Below are positions 12,461 through 24,982 of a stretch of 64,000 bases of DNA, piece after piece. A program made the translations under genes and the position numbers. This DNA comes from Zhengitettix transpicula (lineage: Eukaryota > Arthropoda > Insecta > Orthoptera > Tetrigidae), in contig CM073590.1 of NCBI GenBank assembly GCA_037074705.1, forward strand, positions 135,055,600 to 135,119,599, in the 5' to 3' direction. The stretch's first letter is position 1, and each line of letters starts with the position of its first letter. Under the pieces are notes generated by a model that did no database searches, was not told the origin of the DNA, and saw only the letters and a list, made by a program, of their open reading frames with translations.

Positions 12461-12760
12461 TTGTACCATTATCCTGCGAGAATTATGTCCACCTTCCGTA
12501 TTTTAAAAACAAGAAAACTGGTTTACTTTCCATATTTTCATTCCGTTTTGTCATACGGGATTATATTCTGGGGTGACTCAACAGGTATAGACAAGATTTT
12601 TATTGCTCAAAAACGTGTTGTCCGAACAATATGTCAGGTTTCCTCCAGAACTTCATGTAGAATATTATTAGTCTCTATTAATTGACAGCATTATCAAAGT
12701 ATTAATCGAATAAATGTTCACCCTGACTCATTCCACATCCTTGCTTCTCTACTGGATCTA
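12461..12760 (+). pseudogene. LINE reverse transcriptase C-terminal fragment
   Basis: The translated phrases LVYFPYFHSVLSYGIIFWGD and DKIFIAQKRVVRTICQV match the post-reverse-transcriptase segment of non-LTR retrotransposons ('YF.YFHS..SYGIIFWGNS...IF..QKRA.R.I'). The frame is broken on both sides and no endonuclease or catalytic core is present. It is a 3'-end relic, as left by 5'-truncated LINE insertions. Confidence 0.7.
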
Positions 12761-12788
12761 CTGAATATGATATTATTATTATATCACT

Positions 12789-13890
12789 AGCTGGGTGCCG
12801 GCGTTGCCCGTGTACTTATTTATATAAAACCGAAAAAGTATTTAATTCTATATTAATCTTAAGTCAGAAGTTATTTAACCTAAATCTAACTGTTCCGTAC
12901 ATTGTTTAGACCGATAGTGCATTAATTGAAAAGCTATAAAATACATGGAATTTTATTGCATCAGTCGCAACAAACATACCTCCTAATTTCTTCTTAAATA
13001 TACTCCTTGAGTTCTGCAAGATAAAGGTTGAAATTTTACACACACAACATCAGTGGAAATACAATCAATCTAATTAACCCTTGAAAATATTTATTCTACG
13101 CTAATAACCACCGTGATTGCATGTTTCAAAATATCCACCCCTAACCACCCAAATCCTGGGGGTTAAATGAGCAAATTGGTTGTCATAATTTAACTCGGCG
13201 ACATCCATAACCTTGGTTTTGAATCCAATCTCGGTTGTCTTCCCGTTATTTCCTTGTAACGCCCTTCCATACCCACCCTAAGGGTGCTCCTTTACCATGC
13301 TCTAAGGGGTTGAAAAAATATAAATTGCTAGAATCATTATCAACTCTTTGACCCCCAAAAATATTTATCCGAATCAAATATCGGTTGTCGTAGGATGTTA
13401 GAATATTTCATCCCCCACCCTTAAGCGTTCTCCCCTCTCACGCTGAAAGGGGTTGACATTTTACAAACAACATCGGTAGAAATACTATCAACGCCAATGG
13501 CCCTGACATTTATTTATTCCACGTTAATATCGACGATGTAATACGTTTTAAAAATTCCACCCCGTCCGTGCCCGTGCCTGGGGATTAAAGAGAATGTCAT
13601 AATCAAATTCAGTGACATACATAACCCTGAATTCGACTCCAATCTTGATTGCTTTTGCGTTATTTTTATGTAATGCCACTCCACCCCAAACCCGTAAGGG
13701 GAGCTCCCCTCCCAATCCCAAAAGGGGTTGAAATTAAACACAGAGAACATGTTGAGAAATTTTATTAACTTCATTGTTCCAGAAATATATTTAAACTGCC
13801 GGTAAACATGTATTTTTCGGATATTTTTATGTAACTGAACCACATCAACATTCATCATGTAATCTGATCTCTGTACTTTTTTACTTTCCA
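12789..13890. repeat. GGGGTTGAAA-type degenerate repeat family, copy 1
   Basis: It starts with CTAGCTGGGTGCCGGCGTTG and continues as a loose series of units, each with pieces such as AAGGGGTTGAAAT, an ACACAACATC-like tract, a TATTTATTCTACGCTAATA-like tract, GACATCCATAACC, CCAATCTCGGTTG and a TTATTTTTATGTAACGCC-like tract. The same vocabulary recurs at 41.6-42.4 kb and 57.3-57.5 kb. A minus-strand open frame at 13514-13891 falls inside it and is judged a by-product. Confidence 0.65.
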
Positions 13891-13899
13891 AATATAAAT

Positions 13900-14996
13900 A
13901 AATTTGTAAATAGCCATAAGTGATTAAATAATCCTGAAATGTTACAAACCAGTCACACTGCTGTTGCCTGAATGTTAATCAGCTGATCATTTCTATCCAA
14001 ATGAGTTAATAATTTTGACTATGACACATTTGAAACAACTTAATTTCTAAAATGATCAATTTACATCTGTTTTGAAAATTATTAATAATAAAAATATTAT
14101 CCAATTACAGACAAATGTATATCATCATTTCTTTTCACTGTAATTGGTTATTTTAATATAGTTTGGAAATATAAAAAATTCAAAAGATAGCCATATGAAT
14201 AATAAAAAACCTACTTCATAAAAATAAGGATATGAGCTTATACCTGATATACATATTTATTGAACATTATTATTAACTGTCTAATATTTAAAAAAATATT
14301 AATTTCTAAAATGAAAATTTCACATCTGTTACATCTGTTTGTAAATTAATAATAAGAAAAATATCCTAATACAGACAAATGTATCTCATCACTTATTTTG
14401 TATGTTTCTTATATTAAAAATATAAAAATTCAAAATAGAGCTATATGAATAATAAAACAACCTACTTCATAAAAATGAGGATATGTGCCTATACCTAATA
14501 TATATATTTATTGAAAAATATTATTAACATAACTTTCAGCTGGAAAAATTATATATATACAAATTTGGGAAGTCTTTTAAGTAATCTATATACATATACC
14601 TTATACAGATTTATGGTATGTCATCTACTCTCTGGCTGATTATCAATCCAAATAAGTTAGTGTATATATATGAATTTGTAAATAGCCATAAGTAATTAAA
14701 TAATCTTGAATTATTACAAACCAGTCACACTACTGTTGCCTGAATGTTAGTCAGCTCATCATTTGTAAACAAATGAGTTAATAATTTTGACTATGTCACA
14801 TTTGAAACAACTTAATTTCAAAAATTTCTAAAATGATAAATTTACATCTGTTTTAAAATTATTAATAATAAAAGTATTATACAATTGCAGACAAATGTAT
14901 ATCATCACTTCTTTTTGTCAGTATTTGGCTATAAAACCTACTTCATAAAAATGAGGATATGAGCCTATATCTAATATATATATATTTATTGAACAA

Positions 14997-15049
<53 letters not shown>

Positions 15050-15130
15050 TATTTCTAAAATGAAAATTTTATCTTCTGTTTTATAAATTAATAATAAGAA
15101 TATAGAGTAATGTATATCATCACTTCTTTT
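13900..15130. repeat. Internally duplicated AT-rich block
   Basis: A segment starting GTAAATAGCCATAAGT (about 13905) recurs near 14683 with the same order of phrases: CAAACCAGTCACAC, TGTTGCCTGAATGTTA, AAATGAGTTAATAATTTTGA. A second unit (AATATTAATTTCTAAAATGA, CCTACTTCATAAAAAT) occurs near 14200, 14300-14480, 14935 and 15050. It is a segmental tandem duplication of an older repeat. Confidence 0.75.
14996..15048. repeat. TA dinucleotide microsatellite
   Basis: About 20 TA units after a short imperfect lead-in, inside the duplicated block above. Confidence 0.9.
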
Positions 15131-17271
15131 GGGTAAAACATACTCCGGTACATTTGTGGTACACAACCAAAACCTTTATGAATATAACCATATTTACTCC
15201 AAATAACTGAAAGGAGTCAAAGTACTCTTTGGTGGATTCTACTCTCTGACGTTGGTAGCATTGTATAAGGAATGCAATACATTACGGTATGCGTCAACTC
15301 TCAAATAGAAAATATTAACGATATTGCACAAAATTTATATTTAACAGTTCTCACTTGGAATTACTCCCTTAGACTTTAAACATTTTTCATCAAATATGTG
15401 AAATTATAATGATACATACATAACAAAATTTTTTTCATGAATTTCACTTTAAGAATACGTTACTTTCTGCAGATTTAAAATCTATCAAATTTTAATGATT
15501 AAGAAGTATTAGGGATTGTGTTTTCCATCATTCTTAGTCTCCTCCAGTGAATGTAGAAAGATATAATTGGGCAGAAGATATAATTGGTCCGTGATCCCGT
15601 TAAATATGCCCCGTTAAAAGTCAAGTTTTTTTAACAACATTAGTTGGACGAATTGTATAACTTTTCATATTGTTGCTGGTTATAATTAAACTTATTATTT
15701 TGAGAAATACGTTGCATAAAGTACAGTAATTACACTTATAATTCAATGTAAATGTTCCTAGTCCCGTACATACTTTCGACCGATGTTAATTTAAAGGTTA
15801 AGAAATTCATTGAATTTTATAGTATCATTACCATACCTTGAATCTCTTTACGAATACTTAAGTATACTCTTGTGTATGCTTGTGTATAGCAGGATATAAC
15901 TGTCCATCTGTATTCATACATTACGAAAGATTATGCTGATGAAATTGATGGCTACATCCAACAATGTAAACAGTTGGTGGTCTCACTTAATATGCGCACG
16001 AAAATTAACTTACATTTTCTGCAAGGAGAACAAAGTAGTTCGTATTGTTTATTATTACAGTTTGATGCAGTATTACTGAATAAAATTATACTTTTTATTC
16101 AATCAATATATTTCAGCTTTATTTCATTACGAAAAAGGGAACTATATTTTATGTCTCGCCAACGTACGTGACGTCACGGTCTCTTGGCGCGCAGTAATTT
16201 AACACTAAATAATAACATTAACTCTTATGGGAAAATTCGCAAAAATAATTCAACTACAATTCTTTACACCTTTATGCTATGGTTTTGTCACCCCCACAGT
16301 ACCGGTTCTCGATTTTGGCAGAATACGTATACCAATTTTTGTTGCATTCTGTCCACGCGATAAAATTTGTATAAAGAACAACGTAAATACATACATACAT
16401 ACATACAAATATACATTCTTTTTTATTATATAGAAGATAGAAGAAGAAGATAGATTAATGTTTACATAGTCTTCTAAGTTATGAAAAATATGACTATATT
16501 AAAACCAGTACACATATCTTCTAATATAGTCTTTGCATTTTGTAGCAGAAAAATTCACGGCGGGTGTACAAAGACCAAAATATTGTAATTGAATAAAGTT
16601 AAAGAAATGCAGTTATTGAACAAGAAGTTTGAAGAAATATAATAAAACATTATCAGGTTTTAAAACGAATTTTTCATCTATACCTTGGCGCGGAAAAGGT
16701 TCGTTTAATATTATACCCACAAATAATTCTATAGCAATATTTCCAACATCACCGGTGTTCTAATGTTTTGCCTCGCTTACTCAAGAAAAGTTGTGTGTCT
16801 ATCATATTTACGCAGAAGGAATACTGTGTGATTGCAGAAATCGCTTGAACAGTAATTATACAATCTTTTCCAAGAGTAGCATTACTTTATAGTATTAAGT
16901 TCAGATTCAGGATACCAGCTAGAAATTAAAATTTACTTAACATAAGTATGCAAAAATTGATAGTTTGGAGAGAATTGAATGGGTTAATTGAATCTTCAAT
17001 AAATGAGCAAAAATTATCACAGGCCAATACACTATTATTGATGTGTGATTATGACAGTTTCCTCTTAATTTAGGAATATTTTCTGTATCAGTACAATTTT
17101 TTTTGATTGAAAATAGTTTACAATACCTTGGTTGTTTGTATTATTTGAACAGTTTGCTTGGTTTTAATTAACCAAGTTAGAATATATTATTATAATAATT
17201 ATTTGGACGTATTGTGATGTGTGGAATATATATAACAACTATACAAATATTCATGTTCCAGGTATTACATT
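15130..17271. other. Upstream region of MCAT; CRE-like palindrome at 16167-16178
   Basis: No coding region was recognised. CGTGACGTCACG (16167-16178) is a perfect palindrome containing the CREB/ATF octamer TGACGTCA, in a small GC-rich pocket (GGCGCGC at about 16184-16191) about 1.1 kb before the MCAT start codon. A possible splice acceptor (TTCCAG, ending 17261) lies 10 bp before the MCAT ATG and would fit a 5' UTR intron. ATAC microsatellite units lie at about 16388-16407. Confidence 0.4.
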
Positions 17272-20200
17272 ATGCTAAACCAAACAAGACCAACCATGAG
17301 AATGTTTACTTCATTGCATTGCAGGTACAAACAGTTTTCAAAAATTAATAAAAGTTCAGTGTTGAAGCTCAGATCTTGCCATAACAAGCCAGAAATATCC
17401 TTAGATAAGGAAGAAAATGTTCCTACTAAATCTAATGAACTTAAAGAAATAATATCAAATATAGATGAAAATATTAAGGCTGACTCAAATGCAGATGTCA
17501 AAGAATTACTTGATATGTCATTTATTGGTGAGGAAATTAAGTCAGAAGAAAATGATCAGATATGGGCCACGTCACCTTACCCTAAAGGGGTATTAAACAA
17601 ACGAGATCAAGCAAGTTACTCCAATAGGCCCAAAATTAATCCCAAGGATACCTCATTAATATTATTTCCAGGGCAAGGAACACAGTTTGTTGGAATGGGC
17701 AAAAGTCTGTTAAGGTTTCCTATAGCTAGAGATTTATTTGATGGTGCCAATGAGTTATTGGGATACAATTTACTGAAATTGTGTTTAGAGGGACCAGAGA
17801 AACAACTTAATAAGACAATTTATTGTCAGCCTGCAGTATTTGTCTGTTCTCTGGCAGCTTTAGAAAGGCTAAAGGAAGAACGTCCAGCTGCTATTGACAA
17901 TTGCTATGCAACTGCTGGTTTTAGTGTTGGCGAGATCACTGCATTAACTTTTTCTGGGGCTCTAACTTTTGACCAAGGTATGTTTTTGACCAATTGGTCT
18001 TTTATACAATTTTTTTTATTCGTAGAAATAATGTAATGTATACCAGTTAGTTTACCAAAACAAATTTTAGCAACTCATTAAAAATTTTTTATTGATGTCT
18101 CCAAATGGAAATCTATTCTGAAGTTTAAATAACCATCAACTTATACAAGTTATATAAAATATTAATTTTTCTGGCATAAACAAGTTACCCAGTATAAACT
18201 CTAGTTGATAATGAAGAAAAGGCATGAGAACTCAATACAACATGAAAAACAGCTTTGTATCATGAACAGGCATATACTCTATTTTTAATAACATTGGTTA
18301 TTACCTTCAGCACACTTGCTTGTTTTACTTTTATTAGCCTATCAAATATGTTATATTAAATATACTGTTAATTAAATTTAATGGCCCTTAAAGCTCTTGA
18401 GCAATTCAAGAATATAATAATCTCAAAAACATATTTTCATTTCATTTGACTCGACCATTTCTTTACTCAAAACTTGGTATAAATTGTTGCAATTTCTCTT
18501 TTAACATCACACTTTAGCTCGATAGTTTAGTCATAAAGTTAAATTGTATTTAACAACTTGGAAAATGAAACATGTCTCTTGACATCTCCAGATTGTCTTG
18601 AGTTAATCACATGAGTTTGAGAATGAACATGATCCAGACAGATACCGGGTTTTTCCTAAGGAGTGAATCTGTGTCTGGGAAGTGGGAGGAAGTTCTTTCA
18701 GAATGTGATTGTATGTACCATTGATACTTTGTGATCCATGAAGATTGACAAAAACTGGTCAATAAAATTGAGAATTTTTGCACTACCGTGGTGTAGTGAA
18801 AACAAGCATTCTTCATTGTGTAGTCTTCACAGACTGTCATTATTCCTCAAGTAGTGACTAAATGACTGCAGAGTTAGCTGATCCATTGATACAGTTTGAT
18901 AATGGTGACAGATGCACAATAATAAATTAATTCTAAGCAAAATTTATTTATTTACAAATTGGCCAATATTTATGGAACAATGAGGTAATTTATGGAAATT
19001 AATTACACCATTTTTCACCTATGTTGAGGTATAGTGTTGTGAAATTTAAGTTTTTTGTTAATAAATTACATACATATTTGGCTTTGTTCATACATTTATA
19101 ATTACATTGAAGTCAGATAAATATATCTTTTACCTTTAAATGATTTTCTTTAACTCTAAAACCCCAACCCATCACAATACTTGGCAACAGCAATTAACAA
19201 GTTGTAGAAAGTGAATGATTCAAGGACTCATAAGAATGTGTTCATCTGTTACTACAGGTGTATGTTATTTCTAGGACACTGCCTTACAAACCAAGTACAG
19301 TTAAGTAAAAAAAAGGCATATTTCTGGGATCAGGTTTTTGAAGGACTGAATTGACAAACAGTTTAAAGGTGGATTATTGAACTTAGAAGTCATTTTCAAT
19401 TATATTTAATATGAAGAATGGTACAGCCCATTGTAAAGAAAAACATTTTAATTGTGCTAACATAATAAATCTTTAGGCTATGTAAAATTTGCATTATTTC
19501 TTCAATATTATTCTATAATTTTGTTACTTTTCTCTCTCTCCTTTTAGGTACCCTGCTAATGTTTCAAGCATACCTATTTTTATTACAAAAATAATTTTAG
19601 TATACCCTAATGAAACTATTAAAATTTGTTTTCTAATATAATTGTTTAGTTCAATTTATTTTACGTTATTTAATGCATTAGAATTTTATTTCAGCAATCA
19701 GATTAGTCAAAGTGAGAGCAGAAGCAATGCAATTAGCCTCAGAAATTTGTCCAAGTGGTATGATGACAGTTCTATATAGTCCTGACTCTAACTTGAATTA
19801 TGCTTGTCTTCGTGCAAAAGAATGGTGCATTCAGAGAGGAATTGAAAATCCAGAGTGTCGTATTGCTAATTTTCTATTTCCACATTGCAAAGTAATTGCA
19901 GGTCATACAGAAGTAAGTAACACTTTAGATTAATGTATTTAAAATGTGTTCAATGTTTCTTTTTCATTAAACATACATTATTATGTGCTTATACAGAATA
20001 TATGCCTTAAACTTTGTATATTTGTCTGCTGAGTATATTGCACATCTACTGACATATACTTTCTTTTGAGGGTATTCCCGCCCATCTCCCACATGTCTAT
20101 ATTTCCTCACTTCATCACCAAAATATAAATCCTTAACATTGTGTGTATTCCAGGTGAATAAGCTTAAATCTGGTGTTTGCTCATAGATGGTGTTAGTGAT

Positions 20201-23200
20201 CATACTAAGCTACTATGGATGCAGCATTATATTTTTATGAATGTCATCAATATACGGTGTACATAATCAAAATTTCGTACAACATGCATTTTTCTTTTGG
20301 TAATTATGTCTAGTTTTTTTTGTCAAAAAAGGAGCATTTGTGGAAAGCTCTGCTTTTCTGCTTCAATGTGAAAAAATCGCCGAATCGCATCACATGCTTG
20401 TGGAGGCCTATGACGACAGTGCTTTATCAGAAACAACGAGCAGAGGTTGGTTTCGTCGGTTCAATTTTGACCTGAGCGACAAGAAGCGTAAAAAACGGCA
20501 CAGGAAAGCTGAGGACCATCAATTGCAGGCTATTTTGGACGAAGACGATACCTAATCGCAAAAAATCCTTGCCGGACAATTTGGTGTTACTCAACCAGTC
20601 ATTTCTCTGCGCCCAAGTGCCATGGGAAAGGTTCAAAGGTTCGGAAAAGATGTGTCACATGGAGTGACACCTAAACACATGCGAAATCTTGCTCGCCAAG
20701 CTAAAAAGAAAGTCGTTCCAACATCGGGCTGTGGCTGGCGATGAAAAGTGGATATACTTCAAGAATTATAAACGTGGGTTGATCCCGGCCAACCGTCAAC
20801 ATCGTCCGCAAGACCAAATCGGGACGATGCTGTACGTTTGGTGGGATCACCAGGGTATAACTGTTGAAAACGGGTGAAGCTGTCCATGCCCTCCGTTATC
20901 ACTAACAACTGATAAAATTGCACCGTGCTTTGGGTGAAAAAAGGCCGGATTATCAGCAAAGACATGACAAGTTGATTTACCTCCACGACAACGCACCATC
21001 GCACTCGTCAACAATAGCCCGAAACTACTATCACCTGTTTTCGTCAATTGGCCATGCGCTTCGAATCTTACGAATACGTCCGAAAATTACTTGAGTGCTT
21101 TGCATCGAAAGAGAAGGATTTTGTGGCGTGGTATCCACACGCCCGAGAGATGGGAAACCTGTGTAGCTAGCGACGGCCGGGACTTTTGATTTTTTTTTTT
21201 TTGATTTCTATGAAAGTTTTTGTCTAGCTTATATTTAAGCATATACACCTGGTATATATTGTAATGTTAAAAGCTTAATTGTTACTTGCAATTTAAAAAT
21301 TAAATTATAAAAAAACATTTATTAATACAATTAAAAATCATTTACATTTGGTGCCAGCAGATTTAGTATGCAAGGGTTAGAATATATTATAATAAATTTA
21401 CTCCCACACTTAGTAAGTATAAATTTAATTTGAGACTCCTTTTTGTCAGGGTAACGCGGGGGTTTTCAGCAGTTATTAAAAACACAGTTTTCCCCTCTAC
21501 TGTGTAACTAAACTATATGCTGGAATGAAAGCTTTCACGTTAGGAATTATTATCTTACAGTCCTCTGCTGCCAACACTTTTTGTAAATTATCTGCAGACA
21601 GTCCGATCACAGGTCTGGAATACAGTACTCCAGACAGCGAAGCAGCAAAATGACACTATATTGAGACACCAGGCTGGCACCTCACGATTGTTGTCATGAT
21701 ACTTGACATATTCCAAACTTCACGACTTCTCTCAGATGTGGAGGATATCTCTCTCCTGTTCCCTCCACACAATGAAATAAAAAGGTTACATTGTGCATCT
21801 TAGGACAGTTCCTGGCACATATGTTTAAATATTCTGCAGATGTTTTTTCAGCAAGCTATTGTTCATGTCAATTTGTTCCGAAGTGACCCTCTGAGGTCCG
21901 TGGACAAAGTGTGTCCATGCACTGTTTTCACTTCTGAACATTGTTCATTTCAATTTATATAAATGTGAGTAAGGATGTGACATTGTTAAAATAATTGAGA
22001 TAATTGGTATGGAAAGGAAAAAAGGGTATTAGGGTGTTTACCTGAAATTGAAGCTTGATGTAGTAACTGGGGCAGATTTGTGCATGGAATGTGACTCTCT
22101 ATCTTGATGAAGGGGATTAAAAGCCTCAGATGAAAACTATAAGAATATCCTTCAGTCCCAAGTGGCTACGCCGAGCTTCAATTTCAGGTAAGCCAACAAC
22201 TATTTTTCTTGCCTTAAGCCTGTTCCCTCAAGGAGAGCGGGGGAGGGGGTAAATTAACAAGACTATAACTTTCTTCTTCTACCACGTAAAACCGAAGGTA
22301 AAATCTTGCTTTAACATTCACCTGCAAAAATCTTAGATAGCTCTCTCTCTAGGACTGGGCTGAACCAAGTAGGTCCTAATTCACAAGTACTCTCATGCCT
22401 ATGAAGTGAATGCCTTCTACCCTGAAGAACAGAGTTTGTTTACTGTTCAAAACATTGATTTCTAATTCTCATTACGACACCACCTAGTTTCACTTTTTCT
22501 ATTTCTCTTGTTTTGTAATACTCATTGCTATATCTTCATCTTTGACCAGTTCTCTTTCATCTTATCTGTACCTCTATTAACCTTCTTTTCTCAAAAATCA
22601 ATCTAGGCAATGGAAAACCCAACAATAACATCTACTAAAAAGTCTTTCAGGAGTGAAAAAGTTGTTGATACATTGTTGCAAATATTAAATGTGTTAATAT
22701 GTACAATAAGGGACATCTTGAGATTTGTGGCAACAAATTGTGCATAGAAGATAGCATGTTACAATACAAGTGAATACACATTACTGAATTGAAAATTACA
22801 CATTATCATTTTCAACTCCATATTTAAACATACACGTTGAACAGTTGCTATCTGAAAAATGTTATGCATATTGAAATATCAACCATTAATTATAATTGCA
22901 AGAACTGTATGAGTCATCAAAACTTTCAAAAATAAAATAAAATTGATGTTGGTTAGAAGATATATACTTTTCTAACGTTAGATGGATCACTAATGGAAAA
23001 GACTTAAAAGTTATTTGAAAGACAAAGAAATTGAAATATTTATCACGGGCAAAGGAATTTTCAATGGACGAGTAAGCTTGTATATTGTTGTTGTTTATTT
23101 CACAAATTGAGAAGAATAATTTTTGTAAGTTTTCTATTTTTCAATTGATTTAAAAAAATGGCAGACAATGAATTTCTATTGATTTTTTATTAGTTTTATA

Positions 23201-24711
23201 AAATTATTAGATTATAATTTTTGTTTTATATTACAAGATTTTGTGTGCTTTTATTTGAATGAAAATATTCAATCATTCTTTTAAATTTGATGTAACAAAT
23301 GCACCCAATTACAATTAGAATTAATTTATTTATAGGCCAAAAACTTGTACAAAAATAATTTGGATGAATAAAATAATTTCAAATGTTTTATATCAGAATC
23401 AGTTTATTAAGAAAACTAATTAATAATTTTCTAAAATATTGAATATTTTGAAGAGCATTTGTAAATATTGGCGTGTATAAGTATATATATTTTAAAAGGT
23501 ACTATTAAACAAGAATCTCATATATAAAAATATTGAAAAGCATTGATTCTCAATTATCAAACTGACCAGTGTATTCTTTAACTATACAAACCTTCATTAA
23601 ATCAAATGTATTTGTTCCTTTCAAAAATCATCAAATCTTGTATATATTGGTTTCCAACAGGATATCTCTGTCTTACAGAAATCCTGCAAGGCAATATGAC
23701 TGCACCTATGGTCTCCAGCTAGCCTCTGACCCCACGTCAGGACATTATCATATTTATCCAAAAAATCCATATAGTTCAAAATTAGAAAACCTCTGTTGTC
23801 CAAAATGACATGTCTAATTTCCTTATATCAATATGATTTGTCACAATATTTTAAAGTCTATCAGATGACATTTTGTAACTTAAAAACCTTTTCAAAATCA
23901 ATTACTTGCATGTTTGGAAGCATGTTTATGAGCATAATCATTTTCAAGAATGAATGTTATCAATTCAAAGTGCAGTACAAGGTGGACCAAGGACAATATT
24001 TTTTACCAAACATTCCAAGGATCTGTGTATTGTAAACTGATGTTGCCATGAATGGATTCTCAAAAATTATATGAGAGCATGTCTCATTGAATTTTAATGT
24101 TAACTTTGCAATAAAATGATTTATTATTTTATTATAAAATTTTAATAAAAGCATATTTTGTGATTGTGTGACTTGCCTTATTTTATAATCTACAAAATAT
24201 AATTATCAATCAATTTGCTATGAAATTTGTGCTTTCCAGGACAGTTTTTTAAAACAAGTTTACTCTCATCTTTGTTGCTCAACTCTTGTATCTTTCTAAA
24301 TTTTCTGTTTTTCAGGCACTTAAATTTATTGAGTCTAACAGGAATCAGTTCAAATTGAAACGATGTAAAAGATTACCTGTGTCTGGTGCTTTCCACACTG
24401 AATTAATGAGGCCTGCAGTTGAATCATTTAAAAAGGCATTACAGAACATTGACATAAGTGATCCAGCTATATCTGTCCATTCAAATGTTGATGGAAAGAT
24501 GTACAGAGATGCCAAACACATAAAAAAGCAACTACCGCATCAAATATGTAAGCCTGTCAAGTGGGAACAGGCTATGCACATTCTTTATGAACGAACTGAT
24601 GGTGAATTTTTTCCAAGGACATTTGAGTGTGGTCCAGGGTCTTCATTAAAAACAGTTTTAAAAATGGTTAATGCAAAAGCTAGTGATAATTGCATAAACA
24701 TTGAGGCTTAA
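17272..24711 (+). CDS. MCAT: Malonyl-CoA:ACP transacylase, mitochondrial (three exons, complete)
   Basis: MCAT moves malonyl groups from CoA to mitochondrial acyl carrier protein, the entry step of mitochondrial type II fatty-acid synthesis, which supports lipoate supply. Exons are 17272-17977, 19695-19912 and 24316-24711, with AG/GT borders and phases 1 and 0, giving 439 residues; vertebrate MCAT is about 390. The N-terminal ~125 residues are Arg/Lys-rich, then acidic, and lack family similarity, fitting a mitochondrial presequence plus linker. Motifs: oxyanion-type LFPGQGTQFVGMG (131-143); nucleophile elbow AGFSVGE with Ser218; conserved Arg243 in VKVRAEAM; catalytic His335 in PVSGAFHTELM; and C-terminal FECGPGSSLKTVLK. 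All catalytic residues are intact. The first ATG was used; M9 and M11 are possible alternatives. It is convergent with the SLC6 gene: MCAT ends 271 bp before the other stop codon. Confidence 0.95.
17978..19694 (+). other. MCAT intron 1
   Basis: Donor GTATGT, acceptor TTTCAG. AT-rich, with no recognisable element or coding segment. A minus-strand open frame at 18607-18840 has no family features. Confidence 0.8.
20300..21180 (+). pseudogene. mariner transposase, inactivated, in MCAT intron 2
   Basis: Degenerate mariner-family (Tc1/mariner superfamily) DDE transposase. The N-terminal helix-turn-helix region is visible as ESHHMLVEAYDDSALSETTS, then WFRRFNFDLSDKK. The catalytic region has VAGDEKWIYFKNYKRG (first Asp, about 20735), LYVWWDHQGI, then after a frameshift HRALGEKRPDYQQRHDK and LHDNAPSH (second Asp, about 20985). 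The third motif, normally 'SPDLAPSDYHLF', is reduced to ARNYYHLFSSIGH: a deletion has removed the residues around the third Asp. A stop after the DEDDT segment and frameshifts make it inactive. It is in the same orientation as MCAT. Terminal inverted repeats were not resolved. Confidence 0.85.
21430..21895 (-). repeat. Dispersed repeat, opposite-strand partner of 32.45-32.86 kb
   Basis: The reverse complement matches 32452-32860 block by block: GAGGGTCA then AACAAATTGA, TAGCTTGCTGAAAA, GCCAGGAACTG-like, TGCA..CTAAGATRCACAA, CATTGTGTGG, CAGGAGAGATAT and CTTTCATTCCAGCATATA. No coding potential was recognised. It is an unclassified interspersed element, with copies in MCAT intron 2 and SLC6 intron 8. 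Confidence 0.75.
22038..22191. repeat. Inverted-repeat hairpin, 18-bp exact arms
   Basis: TTACCTGAAATTGAAGCT (22038-22055) is repeated in reverse complement at 22174-22191. The 118-bp loop carries TCTTGATGAAGGGGATTAAA and CCTCAGATGAAAA, a relative of the loop motifs at 27.79 and 37.11 kb. Confidence 0.75.
22200..22625 (+). repeat. Dispersed repeat, copy 1 (second copy at 50.62-51.01 kb)
   Basis: Shared phrases in the same order at both loci: GTAAAATCTTGCTT, CTCTCTAGGACTGGGC, AAGTAG, GAAGAACAGAGTTT followed by TACTGTTC, TTTCTATTTCTCTT-like, CATCTTC.CCTTTGACC-like, and the end CTAGGCAATGGAAAACC. The middle holds a CTGAAGAA ... AAAACATTG stem-loop related to the window's hammerhead-like motifs. 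Confidence 0.75.
22626..24315 (+). other. Distal MCAT intron 2
   Basis: AT-rich intron ending with acceptor TTTTTCAG. Overlapping open frames at 23569-24154 on both strands show no domain or splice support and are taken as chance. Confidence 0.7.
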
Positions 24712-24982
24712 TGAATTGAGCCCACAGTATATAATATAAATATTATTATGTATAAATGTACACATTATATTATTTACATGTTACTATATTACAATTTTGT
24801 ATCACATGATTTGTATAAACACTAACTACCCAGCTGACAAAATCAGCTGGCTCTTTGGCTCCTTAATATGTCAGTCATAATAAATTCATCTTGATTAAAG
24901 TCTTAAAGAATTATTGTTCATTTGACCTATCATATCACATTATATTGCTTAGATTTGGAGGAAGTTTAGTATAAACTTAATG

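Noticed and set aside
13514..13891. 125-codon minus frame as a gene
   Set aside because: It lies wholly inside the GGGGTTGAAA repeat block, and its composition follows the repeat.
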